A stretch of DNA of 64,000 nt, from contig JAUNAP010000006.1 in NCBI GenBank assembly GCA_030527545.1, positions 1 through 64,000 on the forward strand. The letters run 5' to 3'. The notes under the pieces are model-generated. The model had not been told where the DNA came from. It did not search any database and worked only from the letters and a program-made list of their open reading frames with translations. The position numbers and the translations under genes were made by a program. Numbering within the stretch: position 1 is the stretch's first letter; the number at the start of each line of letters is the position of its first letter. This DNA comes from Actinomycetaceae bacterium. Its GTDB lineage: Bacteria > Actinomycetota > Actinomycetes > Actinomycetales > Actinomycetaceae. Positions 33,356-43,179 of the stretch are shown piece after piece.

Positions 33356-36103
33356 GTGCCGAACAAACTCGTCATCGTCGAGTCCCCCGCCAAGGCCAAC
33401 ACGATCGGCGCCTACCTAGGCCCCGATTACACGGTGATGGCCTCGATCGGCCACGTGCGCGACCTTCCCCAACCCTCCGACCTGCCCGCTTCGATGAAAA
33501 AAGGCCCCTACGGGCGCTTCGCCGTCAACGTCGAAGACGATTTCGATCCCTACTACGTCGTCAACGCCGACAAAAAGAAGACCGTGACCGAGCTCAAGCG
33601 GGCCCTCAAAGATGCCGACGAGCTCTACCTCGCCACCGATGAGGACCGCGAGGGAGAGGCCATCGCCTGGCACCTCCTCGAGGTCCTCAAGCCAAAGGTC
33701 CCCGTCAAGCGCATGATCTTCCACGAAATCACGAAGGAAGCGATCCAGGCGGCGCTATCGAATACGCGAGACATCAACACCCACCTCGTCGACGCCCAGG
33801 AGACCCGTCGCATCCTCGACCGCCTCGTCGGCTACGAGGTCTCCCCACTGCTGTGGCGCAAGGTCCGCCAGGGTCTGTCGGCCGGTCGCGTCCAGTCGGT
33901 CGCGACCCGCCTCGTCGTCGAACGCGAACGCGAACGCATGGCCTTCGTGCCGGCCGAATACTACGACGTCACGGCCACGTTCACCCCCACCGAAGCCGAG
34001 CATCCCTTTACGGCCAAGCTCGTGACGATGAACGAGCAGAGGATCGCCACGGGCCGCGACTTCGGCGATGACGGCAAACTCAAAGACGCGTCGAGCAGCA
34101 CCCTCGTCCTCGACGCCGACACGGCTCACGCGCTGCACGAGGCCATCCCCGCGGCCTCGCCCTACGCGGTGACCACGATCACCAAGAAGCCCTACCGGCG
34201 CCGCCCCGCCGCCCCGTTCACGACTTCGACGCTCCAGCAGGAAGCCGGTCGCAAGCTCCGCTTGTCCGCACGCGACACCATGCGCCTGGCCCAAAAGCTG
34301 TATGAAAACGGCTACATCACCTACATGCGTACGGACTCGACCGCACTGTCGAGCGAGGCCGTGACCGCAGCCCGTTCCCAGGCGCGCGACCTCTACGGCG
34401 CCGACTCCATCCCCGATTCGCCGCGCGTGTATGCCAAGAAAGCGAAGGGCGCTCAGGAGGCCCACGAGGCCATTCGCCCCGCCGGCACCTCCTTCCGCAC
34501 GCCCGACGAGGTCGCCACGGCGCTACACGGGGCGGAACTCGCCCTCTACGACCTTGTCTGGAAGCGAACGGTCGCCTCGCAGATGGTCGATGCACAGGGC
34601 ACGACCGACACTGTCCACATCGCGGGCACGGTCGACCTGGGAACCAACGCCGGCGGGGAGGTCGACCTCGCGTTCTCCGCCTCCGGCACCGTCATTACAC
34701 AACGGGGCTTCCTCGCCGCCTACGAGGAAGGAAAAGACGCATCGCGCTACGGCGAAGGCGGCGCCAACAAGCGGCTACCCGACCTCGGGGAAGGCGAGGA
34801 GCTCGCGTGTACCGATGTCGACCGGGAAGGATCGCGACACGAGACCACGCCCCCTCCGCGCTACACCGAGGCTTCGCTCGTTAAGGCCCTCGAAGAACGC
34901 GGAATCGGGCGGCCCTCGACCTACGCTGCGACAATCGGGGTCATCATCGACCGCGGCTACGTCCAGCGTCTCGGCCAGGCGCTGGCACCCTCATGGCTCG
35001 CCTTCTCGGTCACGCGACTCCTGGAGGACAACCTCGGCGAGCTCGTCGACTACGACTTCACCGCCTCAATGGAGGCCGACCTCGACCGTATCGCGGCGGG
35101 CGAAGAGGACCGCGTCGAGTGGCTGCGGGCCTTCTGGTCGGGCACTCCCGCCCAACCCGGCCTCAGGGACCGCGTCGACAATCTCGGTGACATCGACGCG
35201 CGCGAGGTCAACTCGCTGCGCCTCAACGACAACGTCACCCTGAGGGTGGGCCGCTACGGCCCCTACCTCGAGGACGCAGAGGGCAAGCGTGCAAACGTTC
35301 CCGAGCAACTTGCCCCCGACCAACTCACCGACGAGGCCATCGCGCAAGCCTACGCGAAGGCGGCCGCCGACGGCCGCGAGCTCGGCATCGACCCCGAAAC
35401 GAACCGACCCATTATCGTCAAGGACGGGCGTTACGGGCCCTACGTGACCGAGGTGCTGCCCGAGGAAGACGACGAAACCCCCGCGCGCAAGAAAAAGCCC
35501 AAACCGCGCACGGCCTCCCTCTTTGCCTCGATGAGCCCCGAGACCGTCACCCTCGAGGAGGCTCTCAAGCTCTTGTCCCTGCCCCGCATTGTTGGCACAG
35601 ACCCGGACACGGGCGAGGAGATCACGGCGCAAAACGGGCGTTTCGGGCCCTACCTGCGCAAGGGGAAGGATTCGCGTTCCCTGCCCAGCGAGGACGCCAT
35701 CTTCACCGTCACCCTCGAGGAAGCCCAGGCGCTCTACGCCCAACCCAAGCGACGCGGCCGCGCGGCCGCCAAACCGCCGCTCAAGGAGCTCGGCACCGAT
35801 CCGGTCTCTGAGCGTCCCGTTGTCATTAAGGATGGGCGTTTCGGCCCCTACATCACGGACGGGACGACAAATGTCACGGTACCGAGGACGAGTTCGGTCG
35901 AGGAAATGACCCCCGAGGCGGCCTACCAGCTCCTCGCAGACAAGCGGGCGAAGGGACCGGCAAAGCGCGGCGCCAAGAAGAAAGCCACGACAAAGAAGGC
36001 CACCGCCACGAAGAAGAAGACGAGCGCAAAGAAGACGACGGCGACCAAGAAAAAGACGACCGCGAAGAAGACGGCGAAGAAGGCGGCTACGACGGCAGAC
36101 TAG
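33356..36103 (+). CDS. topA: DNA topoisomerase I
   Basis: 915 residues from GTG 33356 (ribosome binding site AAGGAAGAAGG). TOPRIM domain at the N-terminus (KLVIVESPAKANTIGAYLG, ATDEDREGEAIAW), catalytic Tyr near 323 in YITYMRTDST, then the C-terminal repeats of the actinobacterial enzyme (GRYGPYV-type and GRFGPYI-type units, about 620-850) and a Lys-rich tail (about 870-910). No four-Cys zinc fingers are present, as in mycobacteria. Relaxes negative supercoils. Ends tail to tail with the methyltransferase gene, overlapping by four bases. Confidence 0.95.
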   Translation: MPNKLVIVESPAKANTIGAYLGPDYTVMASIGHVRDLPQPSDLPASMKKGPYGRFAVNVEDDFDPYYVVNADKKKTVTELKRALKDADELYLATDEDREGEAIAWHLLEVLKPKVPVKRMIFHEITKEAIQAALSNTRDINTHLVDAQETRRILDRLVGYEVSPLLWRKVRQGLSAGRVQSVATRLVVERERERMAFVPAEYYDVTATFTPTEAEHPFTAKLVTMNEQRIATGRDFGDDGKLKDASSSTLVLDADTAHALHEAIPAASPYAVTTITKKPYRRRPAAPFTTSTLQQEAGRKLRLSARDTMRLAQKLYENGYITYMRTDSTALSSEAVTAARSQARDLYGADSIPDSPRVYAKKAKGAQEAHEAIRPAGTSFRTPDEVATALHGAELALYDLVWKRTVASQMVDAQGTTDTVHIAGTVDLGTNAGGEVDLAFSASGTVITQRGFLAAYEEGKDASRYGEGGANKRLPDLGEGEELACTDVDREGSRHETTPPPRYTEASLVKALEERGIGRPSTYAATIGVIIDRGYVQRLGQALAPSWLAFSVTRLLEDNLGELVDYDFTASMEADLDRIAAGEEDRVEWLRAFWSGTPAQPGLRDRVDNLGDIDAREVNSLRLNDNVTLRVGRYGPYLEDAEGKRANVPEQLAPDQLTDEAIAQAYAKAAADGRELGIDPETNRPIIVKDGRYGPYVTEVLPEEDDETPARKKKPKPRTASLFASMSPETVTLEEALKLLSLPRIVGTDPDTGEEITAQNGRFGPYLRKGKDSRSLPSEDAIFTVTLEEAQALYAQPKRRGRAAAKPPLKELGTDPVSERPVVIKDGRFGPYITDGTTNVTVPRTSSVEEMTPEAAYQLLADKRAKGPAKRGAKKKATTKKATATKKKTSAKKTTATKKKTTAKKTAKKAATTAD

Positions 36104-37554
36104 CGCCGCGCTGCCGAGTCTACCTTCAGCATGCCGCGAGCGAGGAGGTCGGCAGCGACCTCTGACGCATCGTCGAGAACGACCCGCGGGTCGCTTCCCG
36201 TCAGCGTGGCAACAGCGTCGGCGAGCTGGCCGAGAGTGAGCTCGCCGTCGCAGGCGCCGATGACGCCGGCGGCCTCACCGCTCACGTCGCGCTGCCCGAG
36301 ACAGGCGTCAGCGGGATCGGCCGGAACGAGGGTCACGCGCGTGGGCTCGCCCCCTCCCGAGGGATAGACACGCGTTTCTACAAGACGGACCCGCTTATCG
36401 AATGCCGCATCAGCAAGATCGTCGCCGAGTTCGGCGAGCTGTCGGATCCCGTCGAGCACCTGCTCGACGTGGGCCCCATCGGGCAGAGGCTGCCCGGCGT
36501 AGGAGCTCTCGGCCCGTACGATGCCACCCCCCGGGCGCTTGGCGATGGCGACGAACCCCATGGCCACCGCCTTGACACCCTCTGCGTGCAGCCAACCAGC
36601 CCACTCGCGGGCGCGTTCGCGAGCCTCTTCGCCGACCATCCCGGCGTCACGGACCCAGTGGGTGGCGTATGCTGCCGGGCTCATACGGTCGCGGGCGACG
36701 ACCCACGCGTCTACGCCGCGGCCCTCCAGCCACCGCTCCGGCGCACAGGTCGTCGTCTCACCCTCGCCGATAAGCCAGTTGATAAGGAGGTAGGCGCGCC
36801 CACCACTGGCGAGGTGAGCGCACGCGCCTTCGACGAGCTCGCGGGCAAAGGCGTCGAGGACGTAACCGGAGTCGCGGTAGACGAGACGATCGCCCGCGGC
36901 AGGCGGTGTGATGACGAAGGGCGCATTGGACACGATCGTGTCGAAGGACTCCCCCGCGACAGGTTCGAAGAGGGAGCCGCCTCGCACGTCGACATCGACC
37001 CCGTTGAGTGCCGCGTTGTAGCGGGTAAGCTCGAGGGCCCGCTCGGCGACATCCGTAGCGACAATCCGCGCCGCGTGCCCACTCGCCCACAGCACCTGGA
37101 TACCCGATCCGCATCCGAGGTCGAGGAAGGAACCACTCCTCGTGCGGTCAACGAGGCGGCCAAGCGTCACCGCTGCGGCCGTGACGGCGCTGACGTGGGC
37201 GGCACCGATGGGTCCCGACCGCGTGTCGAGGTCGTGATCGGCAAGGACCCACACCGCCGGCACATTCTCGCCGGTGTGGCGGACGAGGCGGCGCTCGGCG
37301 CGCAGCGTGTCCCCGTCCGCGCTAAGAAGACCGGCTTCGATGGCGTCCCGGCATGCCTGCCTCCCCCAAGCGGCCTCGATCTCGTCGCGTCCCACGGGCC
37401 TTCCCACCTCGAACAGTCGCGTGAGTGGGTCTGCGCTCAGATCGGCCTCGAGGAGCGCATCTGGACTCGCCACAGCGAGGTTGGCGCCGTCGGGAAACCA
37501 GCCCGCGCGACGCAGCGCCGCAGCGAGGACTCGCGGGTGGGGTGCGCCGATCAT
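36100..37554 (-). CDS. SAM-dependent methyltransferase, class I
   Basis: 484 residues. Central Rossmann methyltransferase with FLDLGCGSGIQ (motif I, about 145-155), ATDVAERALELTRYNAALNG (motif II) and SNAPFV (motif IV, like the NPPF/Y of N-methyltransferases, about 210-216). An N-terminal ~130-residue helical domain and a C-terminal ~150-residue domain flank it. This is the architecture of actinobacterial proteins related to HemK/PrmC or RsmC-type enzymes; substrate unknown. Lies head-on against topA; the shared four-base overlap of stops is conserved neighbourhood-like, but regulation is not visible. Confidence 0.78.
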   Translation of the reverse strand: MIGAPHPRVLAAALRRAGWFPDGANLAVASPDALLEADLSADPLTRLFEVGRPVGRDEIEAAWGRQACRDAIEAGLLSADGDTLRAERRLVRHTGENVPAVWVLADHDLDTRSGPIGAAHVSAVTAAAVTLGRLVDRTRSGSFLDLGCGSGIQVLWASGHAARIVATDVAERALELTRYNAALNGVDVDVRGGSLFEPVAGESFDTIVSNAPFVITPPAAGDRLVYRDSGYVLDAFARELVEGACAHLASGGRAYLLINWLIGEGETTTCAPERWLEGRGVDAWVVARDRMSPAAYATHWVRDAGMVGEEARERAREWAGWLHAEGVKAVAMGFVAIAKRPGGGIVRAESSYAGQPLPDGAHVEQVLDGIRQLAELGDDLADAAFDKRVRLVETRVYPSGGGEPTRVTLVPADPADACLGQRDVSGEAAGVIGACDGELTLGQLADAVATLTGSDPRVVLDDASEVAADLLARGMLKVDSAARR

Positions 37555-37619
37555 GTCTTCTCCTTACGTGTCGGATCCCGGAGGTTCTAGGTTAAGACAC
37601 CGGTGCTTGGAAACGGGGG

Positions 37620-37649
37620 TTGACCGACTGGCTTGCGCGGCGATACAGT
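37620..37649 (+). promoter_or_regulatory. Sigma-A-type promoter of the antiporter operon
   Basis: TTGACC at 37620-37625 and TACAGT at 37644-37649, 18 bases apart, place the transcription start near 37656, at the start of the LacI-type palindrome. Confidence 0.6.
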
Positions 37650-37654
37650 CCCTC

Positions 37655-37672
37655 TATTCAAACGATTGAATA
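37655..37672 (+). promoter_or_regulatory. LacI-family operator TATTCAAACGATTGAATA
   Basis: An 18-base palindrome, perfect but for one position, with the central CG and flanking AA/TT typical of LacI/GalR-family operators. It covers the predicted start of transcription 31 bases before the antiporter ATG, so a bound repressor would block initiation. The LacI-type gene at the other end of the locus is the obvious candidate. Confidence 0.7.
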
Positions 37673-37702
37673 CTCTATTCGCGCCACCTCGAAGGAGAGG
37701 CC

Positions 37703-39130
37703 ATGAACGCACTATCTCGAGCCTTCGCGATCGTCCCCTCACCCCCGACGACGCTCACGCTCACCGACCAGCGCCGCCGCTGGCTCCGCCATTTCCTCGC
37801 TACCTACGCCGTTCTCGTCGTCGTCTACGGCGGCTTCTACCTCCTACGCACCAACTTCAAATCCGCCAGCCCCTTCCTGCAAGATCAGGTCGGATTGACG
37901 ACAACCCAGCTGGGCACCATCGGCTTCGCCTTCTCCCTCACCTACGGCTTCGGAGGCCTCTTCCTCGGCTTCTTCGCCGACGGACGCAACACGAAAAAGA
38001 TCGTCTCCGCGCTCCTCATTCTTTCCGGCATCGTCGCTCTCATCATCGGCGCCGTCCTCGCCCTATCCCACTCCATCGCCGGGTGGATGATCCTCCTGTG
38101 GAGTCTCAACGGCCTCTTCCAAGCCCCCGGCGGTCCCTGCTGCAACTCCACGATGAACCGGTGGACGCCACGCCGTTTGCGCGGGCGCTTCATCGGCTGG
38201 TGGAACGCCTCGCACAACATCGGCGCCATGATCGCCGGCGTCCTCGCCCTGTGGGGTGCCAACACGTTCTTTGGCGGCTCCGTCGTCGGCATGTTCGTCA
38301 TCCCCGCCCTCGTCGCCATCCCCATCGGGATCTGGGGATACTTCTTTGGCAAGGACGATCCCATCGAGCTCGGCTGGGACAAGCCCGAAAAGATCTTCGA
38401 CGAGCCCGAAGCTAAGGCCGACGTCGTCACCCAGACGACCTCTAAGGGTCGCATCCTCCTCGACTACGTTGTCAAGAACCCCGCGATCTGGTTCCTGTGC
38501 ATCGCCAACGTCGCCGCCTATTGCGTGCGCATCGGCATCGATAACTGGAACGTCCTCTACACCCATTCGGTACTGGGCTTCAGCGACTACGAGGCCGTCA
38601 ACACGACGCTTGCCCTAGAAATCGGTGGGCTGCTCGGCTCGCTCACGTGGGGATACTTCTCCGATCGCCTCGGTGGCAGGCGGGCGCTCGCGGCCGCCAT
38701 CGGCCTGGGCGCGGTCATCGCACCCGTCATGGTCTACGCGCAAGCCACAACCGTTCCCGTCGTTTACGCGGCGCTCTTCTTCATCGGGTTCCTCATCTTC
38801 GGTCCGGTCACCCTCATCGGGATCTGCGTCATCGGTTTCGCCCCCAAGACCGCAACCGTGGTCGTCAACGCTGTCCCGCGCGCCTTCGGCTACGTCTTCG
38901 GCGACTCCCTTGCCAAGGTGTTCCTCGGTCGTATTGCCGACCCGGACAAATCCGGGCTCAACATCTTCGGCGTCACCCTGCACGGGTGGGGGTCCACCTT
39001 CACCGTTCTCATCTTCTCCGCCCTCGTCGGCCTCGCCTGCCTCATCGTCGTCGCAGTCTTGGAGGAACGCATGCTACGAGCAGACCGTGCCTTCACGGCC
39101 AGCGTGCGTGCCGAGGGGGGCGAGCGATGA
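37703..39130 (+). CDS. Organophosphate:phosphate antiporter (MFS, OPA family)
   Basis: 475 residues with twelve predicted membrane helices. The family marks are the N-terminal YGGFYLLRTNFKSASP (substrate-phosphate Arg), the cytosolic FADGRNTK loop, NGLFQAPGGPCCNSTMNRW and DNWNVLYTH. Members exchange inorganic phosphate for glycerol-3-phosphate or hexose-6-phosphate (GlpT, UhpT, UhpC). The exact substrate cannot be read from the sequence. GAAGGAGAGG ribosome binding site; stop overlaps the phosphatase start (ATGATGA). The LacI-type operator upstream suggests induction by the substrate or its product. Confidence 0.87.
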   Translation: MNALSRAFAIVPSPPTTLTLTDQRRRWLRHFLATYAVLVVVYGGFYLLRTNFKSASPFLQDQVGLTTTQLGTIGFAFSLTYGFGGLFLGFFADGRNTKKIVSALLILSGIVALIIGAVLALSHSIAGWMILLWSLNGLFQAPGGPCCNSTMNRWTPRRLRGRFIGWWNASHNIGAMIAGVLALWGANTFFGGSVVGMFVIPALVAIPIGIWGYFFGKDDPIELGWDKPEKIFDEPEAKADVVTQTTSKGRILLDYVVKNPAIWFLCIANVAAYCVRIGIDNWNVLYTHSVLGFSDYEAVNTTLALEIGGLLGSLTWGYFSDRLGGRRALAAAIGLGAVIAPVMVYAQATTVPVVYAALFFIGFLIFGPVTLIGICVIGFAPKTATVVVNAVPRAFGYVFGDSLAKVFLGRIADPDKSGLNIFGVTLHGWGSTFTVLIFSALVGLACLIVVAVLEERMLRADRAFTASVRAEGGER

Positions 39131-39903
39131 TGACGCGCGACCTCACCAATCTCATGGCTGCGGCCGCCGACATCGTGCGCGACGCCGCCACGATCGCCAC
39201 CGAGCCGCCGAAGGACCTCACCATCTCGACGAAGGCCCATCGCAACGACCTCGTCACAGCCGTCGATAAAGCCGTCGAAGAGCGTATCGCGACGCGCCTG
39301 GCCGAAATTGCGCCCTATCCGCTTCTGGGGGAAGAGGGACACGATATCGACTCGTTCGCCGGGCGCGTGTGGGTACTCGATCCCATCGACGGGACTCTCA
39401 ATTACGTGGAGACCCACCGCGACTACGCGATCTCACTCGCGCTCGTCGAGGACGGGGTCCCCATCGCCGGACTCGTCTACGACGTCGTCGCCTCGCGCAT
39501 GTACGAGGCAATCCGAGGCGAGGGCGCGCGCGTCAACGGGTCGCTCCTGCCACGCCTGGAGCCACGCCATCGCGACGACATCGTCGTCATCACGGATATC
39601 AAGGAGCTCGATGCACTTCCGCGGCTACGCGAGATCGTCACCCTATCGCGCGGGCATCGCCGTTACGGTTCTGCCGCTCTCGAGTGCATCGAGGTCGCCT
39701 GCGGGAGGGCTGGCGCGTTCGTCCACCTGTGGGTCGCCCCGTGGGACATTGCCGCGGCGATCCTTGTCCTCACCGAGGTGGGTGCGCGCGTGAGCAGGAT
39801 CGACGGAACTCCCTTGGACGTGCGCTACAAGGGTTCGATCGTCGCGGCAGCCGACCCCGCCCACGACGAGATCATCGAACGCCTCGTCCGCGACGCCACC
39901 TAG
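39127..39903 (+). CDS. Inositol monophosphatase-family phosphatase
   Basis: 258 residues, coupled to the antiporter gene. Metal-binding motifs of the family: LLGEEGHD (Glu), VWVLDPIDGTLNYV (Asp-x-Ile-Asp-Gly-Thr), and VAPWDIAAAILVLTEVGA. It removes phosphate from a sugar or polyol phosphate, such as inositol-, histidinol- or fructose-bisphosphate. Next to an organophosphate transporter the simplest reading is that it dephosphorylates the imported compound. Ends overlapping the convergent regulator gene. Confidence 0.85.
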   Translation: MMTRDLTNLMAAAADIVRDAATIATEPPKDLTISTKAHRNDLVTAVDKAVEERIATRLAEIAPYPLLGEEGHDIDSFAGRVWVLDPIDGTLNYVETHRDYAISLALVEDGVPIAGLVYDVVASRMYEAIRGEGARVNGSLLPRLEPRHRDDIVVITDIKELDALPRLREIVTLSRGHRRYGSAALECIEVACGRAGAFVHLWVAPWDIAAAILVLTEVGARVSRIDGTPLDVRYKGSIVAAADPAHDEIIERLVRDAT

Positions 39904-40874
39904 GTTCCGCCGGCCGCGCCCAGCGTCGAGGAACGCTCGCGGAGCCGGGTCGCGATGCGTACCCGGCTCACAGGGGCATCGGGCTCGTCGGCGCGCCTGA
40001 CGGCGATACGAAAAGCCTGCGCGGCGACCTCCTCGACGTTACGGTCGACGCTCGTGAGCCGCCACGCCTGCCCTCTCGAAGAAGCGATGTTGTCGACTCC
40101 CGCGACCGCGACGTCGCACGGGATCTGCCGCCCCCTCCGCCATAGCGCGACCATCGCCCCATGGGCGCAGTGATCGTTGTAGGCAACGACGGCGTCGCAC
40201 CCCGCCTCGGCGGGCTCGAGGAGGGCCGCGTAGCCGTCATCGAAGGTGGCTCCCGCCGGTCTCACCACAACGTCGGCGCCCACGCCTCGCGCCGCCGCGA
40301 GAACCCCCGAGCGCCTCACCCGCGCCGACGTGCCCTCGGGGCCATCGAGATAGAGCCAGCGGCGCCGGCCCGCGCGCGAGAGAGCGGCTCCCAGTTGCGC
40401 CAGCCCCGGCGCACAGTCGGAGGTGACGAGGTCGCAAAAGTCCGGGCCAGCTTGGGCGATGACGACCGGGCCCGGGCAGTCGCGGGGGACCGCACCGCCC
40501 GGCGGGTCGATGAGGACGACGGCCCGCGCTCGGCAGGTCGCCAGGAAGCTCACGGCATCGGCGACGTCGCGTGACGGTGACGTTGGTACGACAATGACCT
40601 GCCATCCGTGTTCTTTTGCTTCAACGAGGATCCGCTCGTGGTAGCGCGAGTGCAGCTCCTGGTCGAGCCGGGCGACGAGTCCGAGGATCCGTGGATTTCC
40701 CACTCTCAGCAGTGAACCGGCAAAATCTCCGCGGTATCCCAGCCGGTCGGCCGCCACTTGTACGCGTGCTGTTGTCGCCTGCGAGATGCGTTCGTCTCCG
40801 CGCAGCGCCAGCGATACCGTCGACACCGAAACTCCGGTGGCGCGGGCGAGGTCCTTGAGGGTCACCCGACGCAT
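39900..40874 (-). CDS. LacI-family transcriptional regulator
   Basis: 324 residues. N-terminal helix-turn-helix and hinge (VTLKDLARATGVSVSTVSLALRG at 3-25, then a hinge helix near 50-60) and a periplasmic-binding-like ligand domain (DVVVRPAGATFDDGYAALLE, VAGVDNIASSRGQAWRLTSVD). Probably controls the antiporter-phosphatase operon through the palindrome at 37655-37672; the gene pair converges with a 4-base overlap of stops. Ligand unknown; sugar or polyol phosphate or its product is likely. Confidence 0.9.
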   Translation of the reverse strand: MRRVTLKDLARATGVSVSTVSLALRGDERISQATTARVQVAADRLGYRGDFAGSLLRVGNPRILGLVARLDQELHSRYHERILVEAKEHGWQVIVVPTSPSRDVADAVSFLATCRARAVVLIDPPGGAVPRDCPGPVVIAQAGPDFCDLVTSDCAPGLAQLGAALSRAGRRRWLYLDGPEGTSARVRRSGVLAAARGVGADVVVRPAGATFDDGYAALLEPAEAGCDAVVAYNDHCAHGAMVALWRRGRQIPCDVAVAGVDNIASSRGQAWRLTSVDRNVEEVAAQAFRIAVRRADEPDAPVSRVRIATRLRERSSTLGAAGGT

Positions 40875-40877
40875 GGG

Positions 40878-41966
40878 CTACTTCTGGTGGGTCGACCAGC
40901 CTTGGCGCGCCAGATCGAAGGCCGTCCCGGTTATCGTGTCCCAGCAGCTGATACCCGCCGTGGTTGAGGTGCAGGCGTAACGCGAGGCGGTCGAAGACGT
41001 GTCGTAGACGAGGACGCCGTCGCGGCCCTGCGTCACCGCGGCGCCACCGGCGTCGCCGCACGCGGGAAGGGCCCCGTTAAGGTCGAGGCGGACAGTGAAC
41101 AGTTCGTCGCCGCACTCGCCAAAGTTCTTGTCTTTGATCGTGCAGCGAACATTGTCGTCGTCGATCTGACAGTTGATGTTGCCCGAGGGAAGAGCGAAGT
41201 TGCGCGCCCCCACGGCGCCCTCTGGCGCCGGGAACCTTGTCTGCTCCTCAACTGGCGTCTCCGTTTCGCTGGGCGTGGGCGTGGGCGTCGTCGTCTCTGA
41301 CTGGGTGGGGGCGACGGTGCTCGTCGAGGACTCGACCGTCCGATCGCCACTACTTTGGCCTCCGCCAAGGAGGAGATAGCCGAAAACGCTGGCAGCGATA
41401 AGAGCGATAACGAGTAAGACGAGCAGGAGGACGACCGTCCAGGAGATGCCCGTGCGCCGCGGCTCCGTGTCCTCTTCAGCCGCGGTGTCGGCGGCGCGGG
41501 CGGGTACGTAGGCCGGTGCCTGTCGTACCTGCTCGATCCCCTGCGTTGGCGTGCGTGGTTCGTCAACCTGTCCCGTCAGCAGCGATCGCCGCGCCGGAGC
41601 CTGTCCCGAGACCGATCCCTCGTTGCGGGGAGTCTCGATAACGCGCGTGGACTCGCTAGCCGCGGCGGGAGCGAGGAGGGTCGTCGCCTCTGCGTCGCCG
41701 CTGTCTGCTCGGGAAGGCGAGGTCGCCTCGATCGCGTCGTTATAGGCTTCCTCTCCCTCCAATCCGCGATCGCGCGCCTCGACGACGGCGCGGGTGAAGG
41801 GGTCGTCGACCCCCCGCAGCCAGTCGAGAAGCTCCTCATAGGTGGCGGGGTTGGAGGCAATGAGCGGATGCAGGTCGGGGTGGTTGGCCGCCAGCTCGTG
41901 GAGCCGGGCGGGCGCGGTCGCGGGATTGGCGGCTTCGGCCGCTAGCCTGTCGACGCTCGAATCCAT
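40878..41966 (-). CDS. Membrane protein with variant leucine-rich repeat domain
   Basis: 362 residues from ATG 41966. The cytoplasmic N-terminal ~65 residues (LAAEAANPATAPARLHELAANHP ... NPATYEELLDWL) match the variant leucine-rich repeat domain of actinobacterial membrane proteins. A polar stretch (~65-170) leads to one membrane helix (ISWTVVLLLVLLVIALIAA), and a Thr/Ser/Pro-rich linker with an extracellular ~120-residue Cys-containing domain (IDDDNVRCTIKDKNFGEC ...). Function unknown. The stop lies 3 bases before the LacI gene start region. Confidence 0.78.
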   Translation of the reverse strand: MDSSVDRLAAEAANPATAPARLHELAANHPDLHPLIASNPATYEELLDWLRGVDDPFTRAVVEARDRGLEGEEAYNDAIEATSPSRADSGDAEATTLLAPAAASESTRVIETPRNEGSVSGQAPARRSLLTGQVDEPRTPTQGIEQVRQAPAYVPARAADTAAEEDTEPRRTGISWTVVLLLVLLVIALIAASVFGYLLLGGGQSSGDRTVESSTSTVAPTQSETTTPTPTPSETETPVEEQTRFPAPEGAVGARNFALPSGNINCQIDDDNVRCTIKDKNFGECGDELFTVRLDLNGALPACGDAGGAAVTQGRDGVLVYDTSSTASRYACTSTTAGISCWDTITGTAFDLARQGWSTHQK

Positions 41967-42033
41967 GGGTCCTCCTTCGCCTCGGTGGGGAAACCTGCCC
42001 ACCAGCCTAGTGGACGCCGATGGATTCGCGCTC

Positions 42034-43179
42034 CTAAAGGGTCAGCCACAGCGCGACGACGGGAACACCAACGAGGAGCGGAACGGCACCGATGCCGGCC
42101 GCGGCAATGTGCCTTGCGCCGACGTGAATGTGTTCGCTCGCCAATCGATCGCGCCACAGTAGGGTCGCGAGGGATCCCCACATGGTAATGAGCGGGCCGC
42201 AGTTAACCCCGATGAGCAGGGCGGCGAGACGGGCGGGGTGTTCGGCGATACCGCTCAGGGCCAGGAAGGCGGGGAGGTTATTGATGAGGTTAGCCCCGAT
42301 TGCTCCCACGCCTGCGAGCCCCAAGAGCGCCCCGAGCCCCTGCCCAGGGCTGACGAGACGGCTGAGTAACTCGTCGAGGCCGGCCACCCGCCCCGCCGTA
42401 ACGGCTGCGAAGAGGAGGGCAATGACGAGAACCATGGTGTAGGGCGGATGGAGTTCGTAGACATAGGCCCTCTTTCTTACCCAACACGCGGCCACGAGCA
42501 CGATCGCAGCGAGCACCGCGGGGATGGCAGGCGTGTCGACGAGGACGAAAGCGGGCCCCAACGCCAGACAGACGCAGCAACCCAGAGGCAGGAGAACGGG
42601 GTCGTACGTAGTAGCGGTGCTGCGTTCGGCGAGGGAGGCGCCGCTTCCGGGCACGTAGGTGCCACGCAGGCTAGCGCGAAAACCTATATAGAGGAGAAGG
42701 CAGGTGACGGCGACGGAGGCGAGGGCGGGGGTGGCCATCCAACGCACGTAGTTTCCGGTCGAGCCGAAGTTATGGGCGACGATGAGGTTCGTCAGGTTCG
42801 ATACGGGCAACAGCAGAGAACCGGTATTGGCCAGCCACAGACAGGTGAGGACGAATGGTCGGTACGCTAACCGGTTGCGTCGGCACATAGCAACGATGAC
42901 GGGCGTGAGAAGTACTGCCGTTGTGTCAAGACTGAGCACAACTGTGACCGCCCAGGACAAACCTACAGTGAGCAACCAGGCGGCAAGAACGCGGCCGTGA
43001 GCGAGTTTTTCAAGTTTTCTCGCTGTGACTTCGAACACACCTATCATCGTGGCCGCCTGCGCGACGACCGTAATCGCGAAAACGAAAACGAGAATCGGTA
43101 GGACGCGACCCACCGTGTCGACAACCATTGACAACATGTCACCCCCCGACAACCATTCTCCCACCAACCCGCTCGACAA
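42034..43179 (-). CDS. SLC13/ArsB-type membrane permease
   Basis: 381 residues, about ten hydrophobic helices. Features include LSLDTTAVLLTPVIVAM and, near 110-140, LANTGSLLLPVSNLTNLIVAH, the conserved Asn/Ser-rich half-helix of ArsB/NhaD/SLC13 transporters, repeated as GANLINNLPAFLALSG in the second half. The protein seems to lack the first membrane helix of the family (start at ATG 43179 or 43137). It may export arsenite or take up an anion; no neighbouring arsR or arsC supports arsenic specificity. Confidence 0.75.
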   Translation of the reverse strand: MSSGLVGEWLSGGDMLSMVVDTVGRVLPILVFVFAITVVAQAATMIGVFEVTARKLEKLAHGRVLAAWLLTVGLSWAVTVVLSLDTTAVLLTPVIVAMCRRNRLAYRPFVLTCLWLANTGSLLLPVSNLTNLIVAHNFGSTGNYVRWMATPALASVAVTCLLLYIGFRASLRGTYVPGSGASLAERSTATTYDPVLLPLGCCVCLALGPAFVLVDTPAIPAVLAAIVLVAACWVRKRAYVYELHPPYTMVLVIALLFAAVTAGRVAGLDELLSRLVSPGQGLGALLGLAGVGAIGANLINNLPAFLALSGIAEHPARLAALLIGVNCGPLITMWGSLATLLWRDRLASEHIHVGARHIAAAGIGAVPLLVGVPVVALWLTL

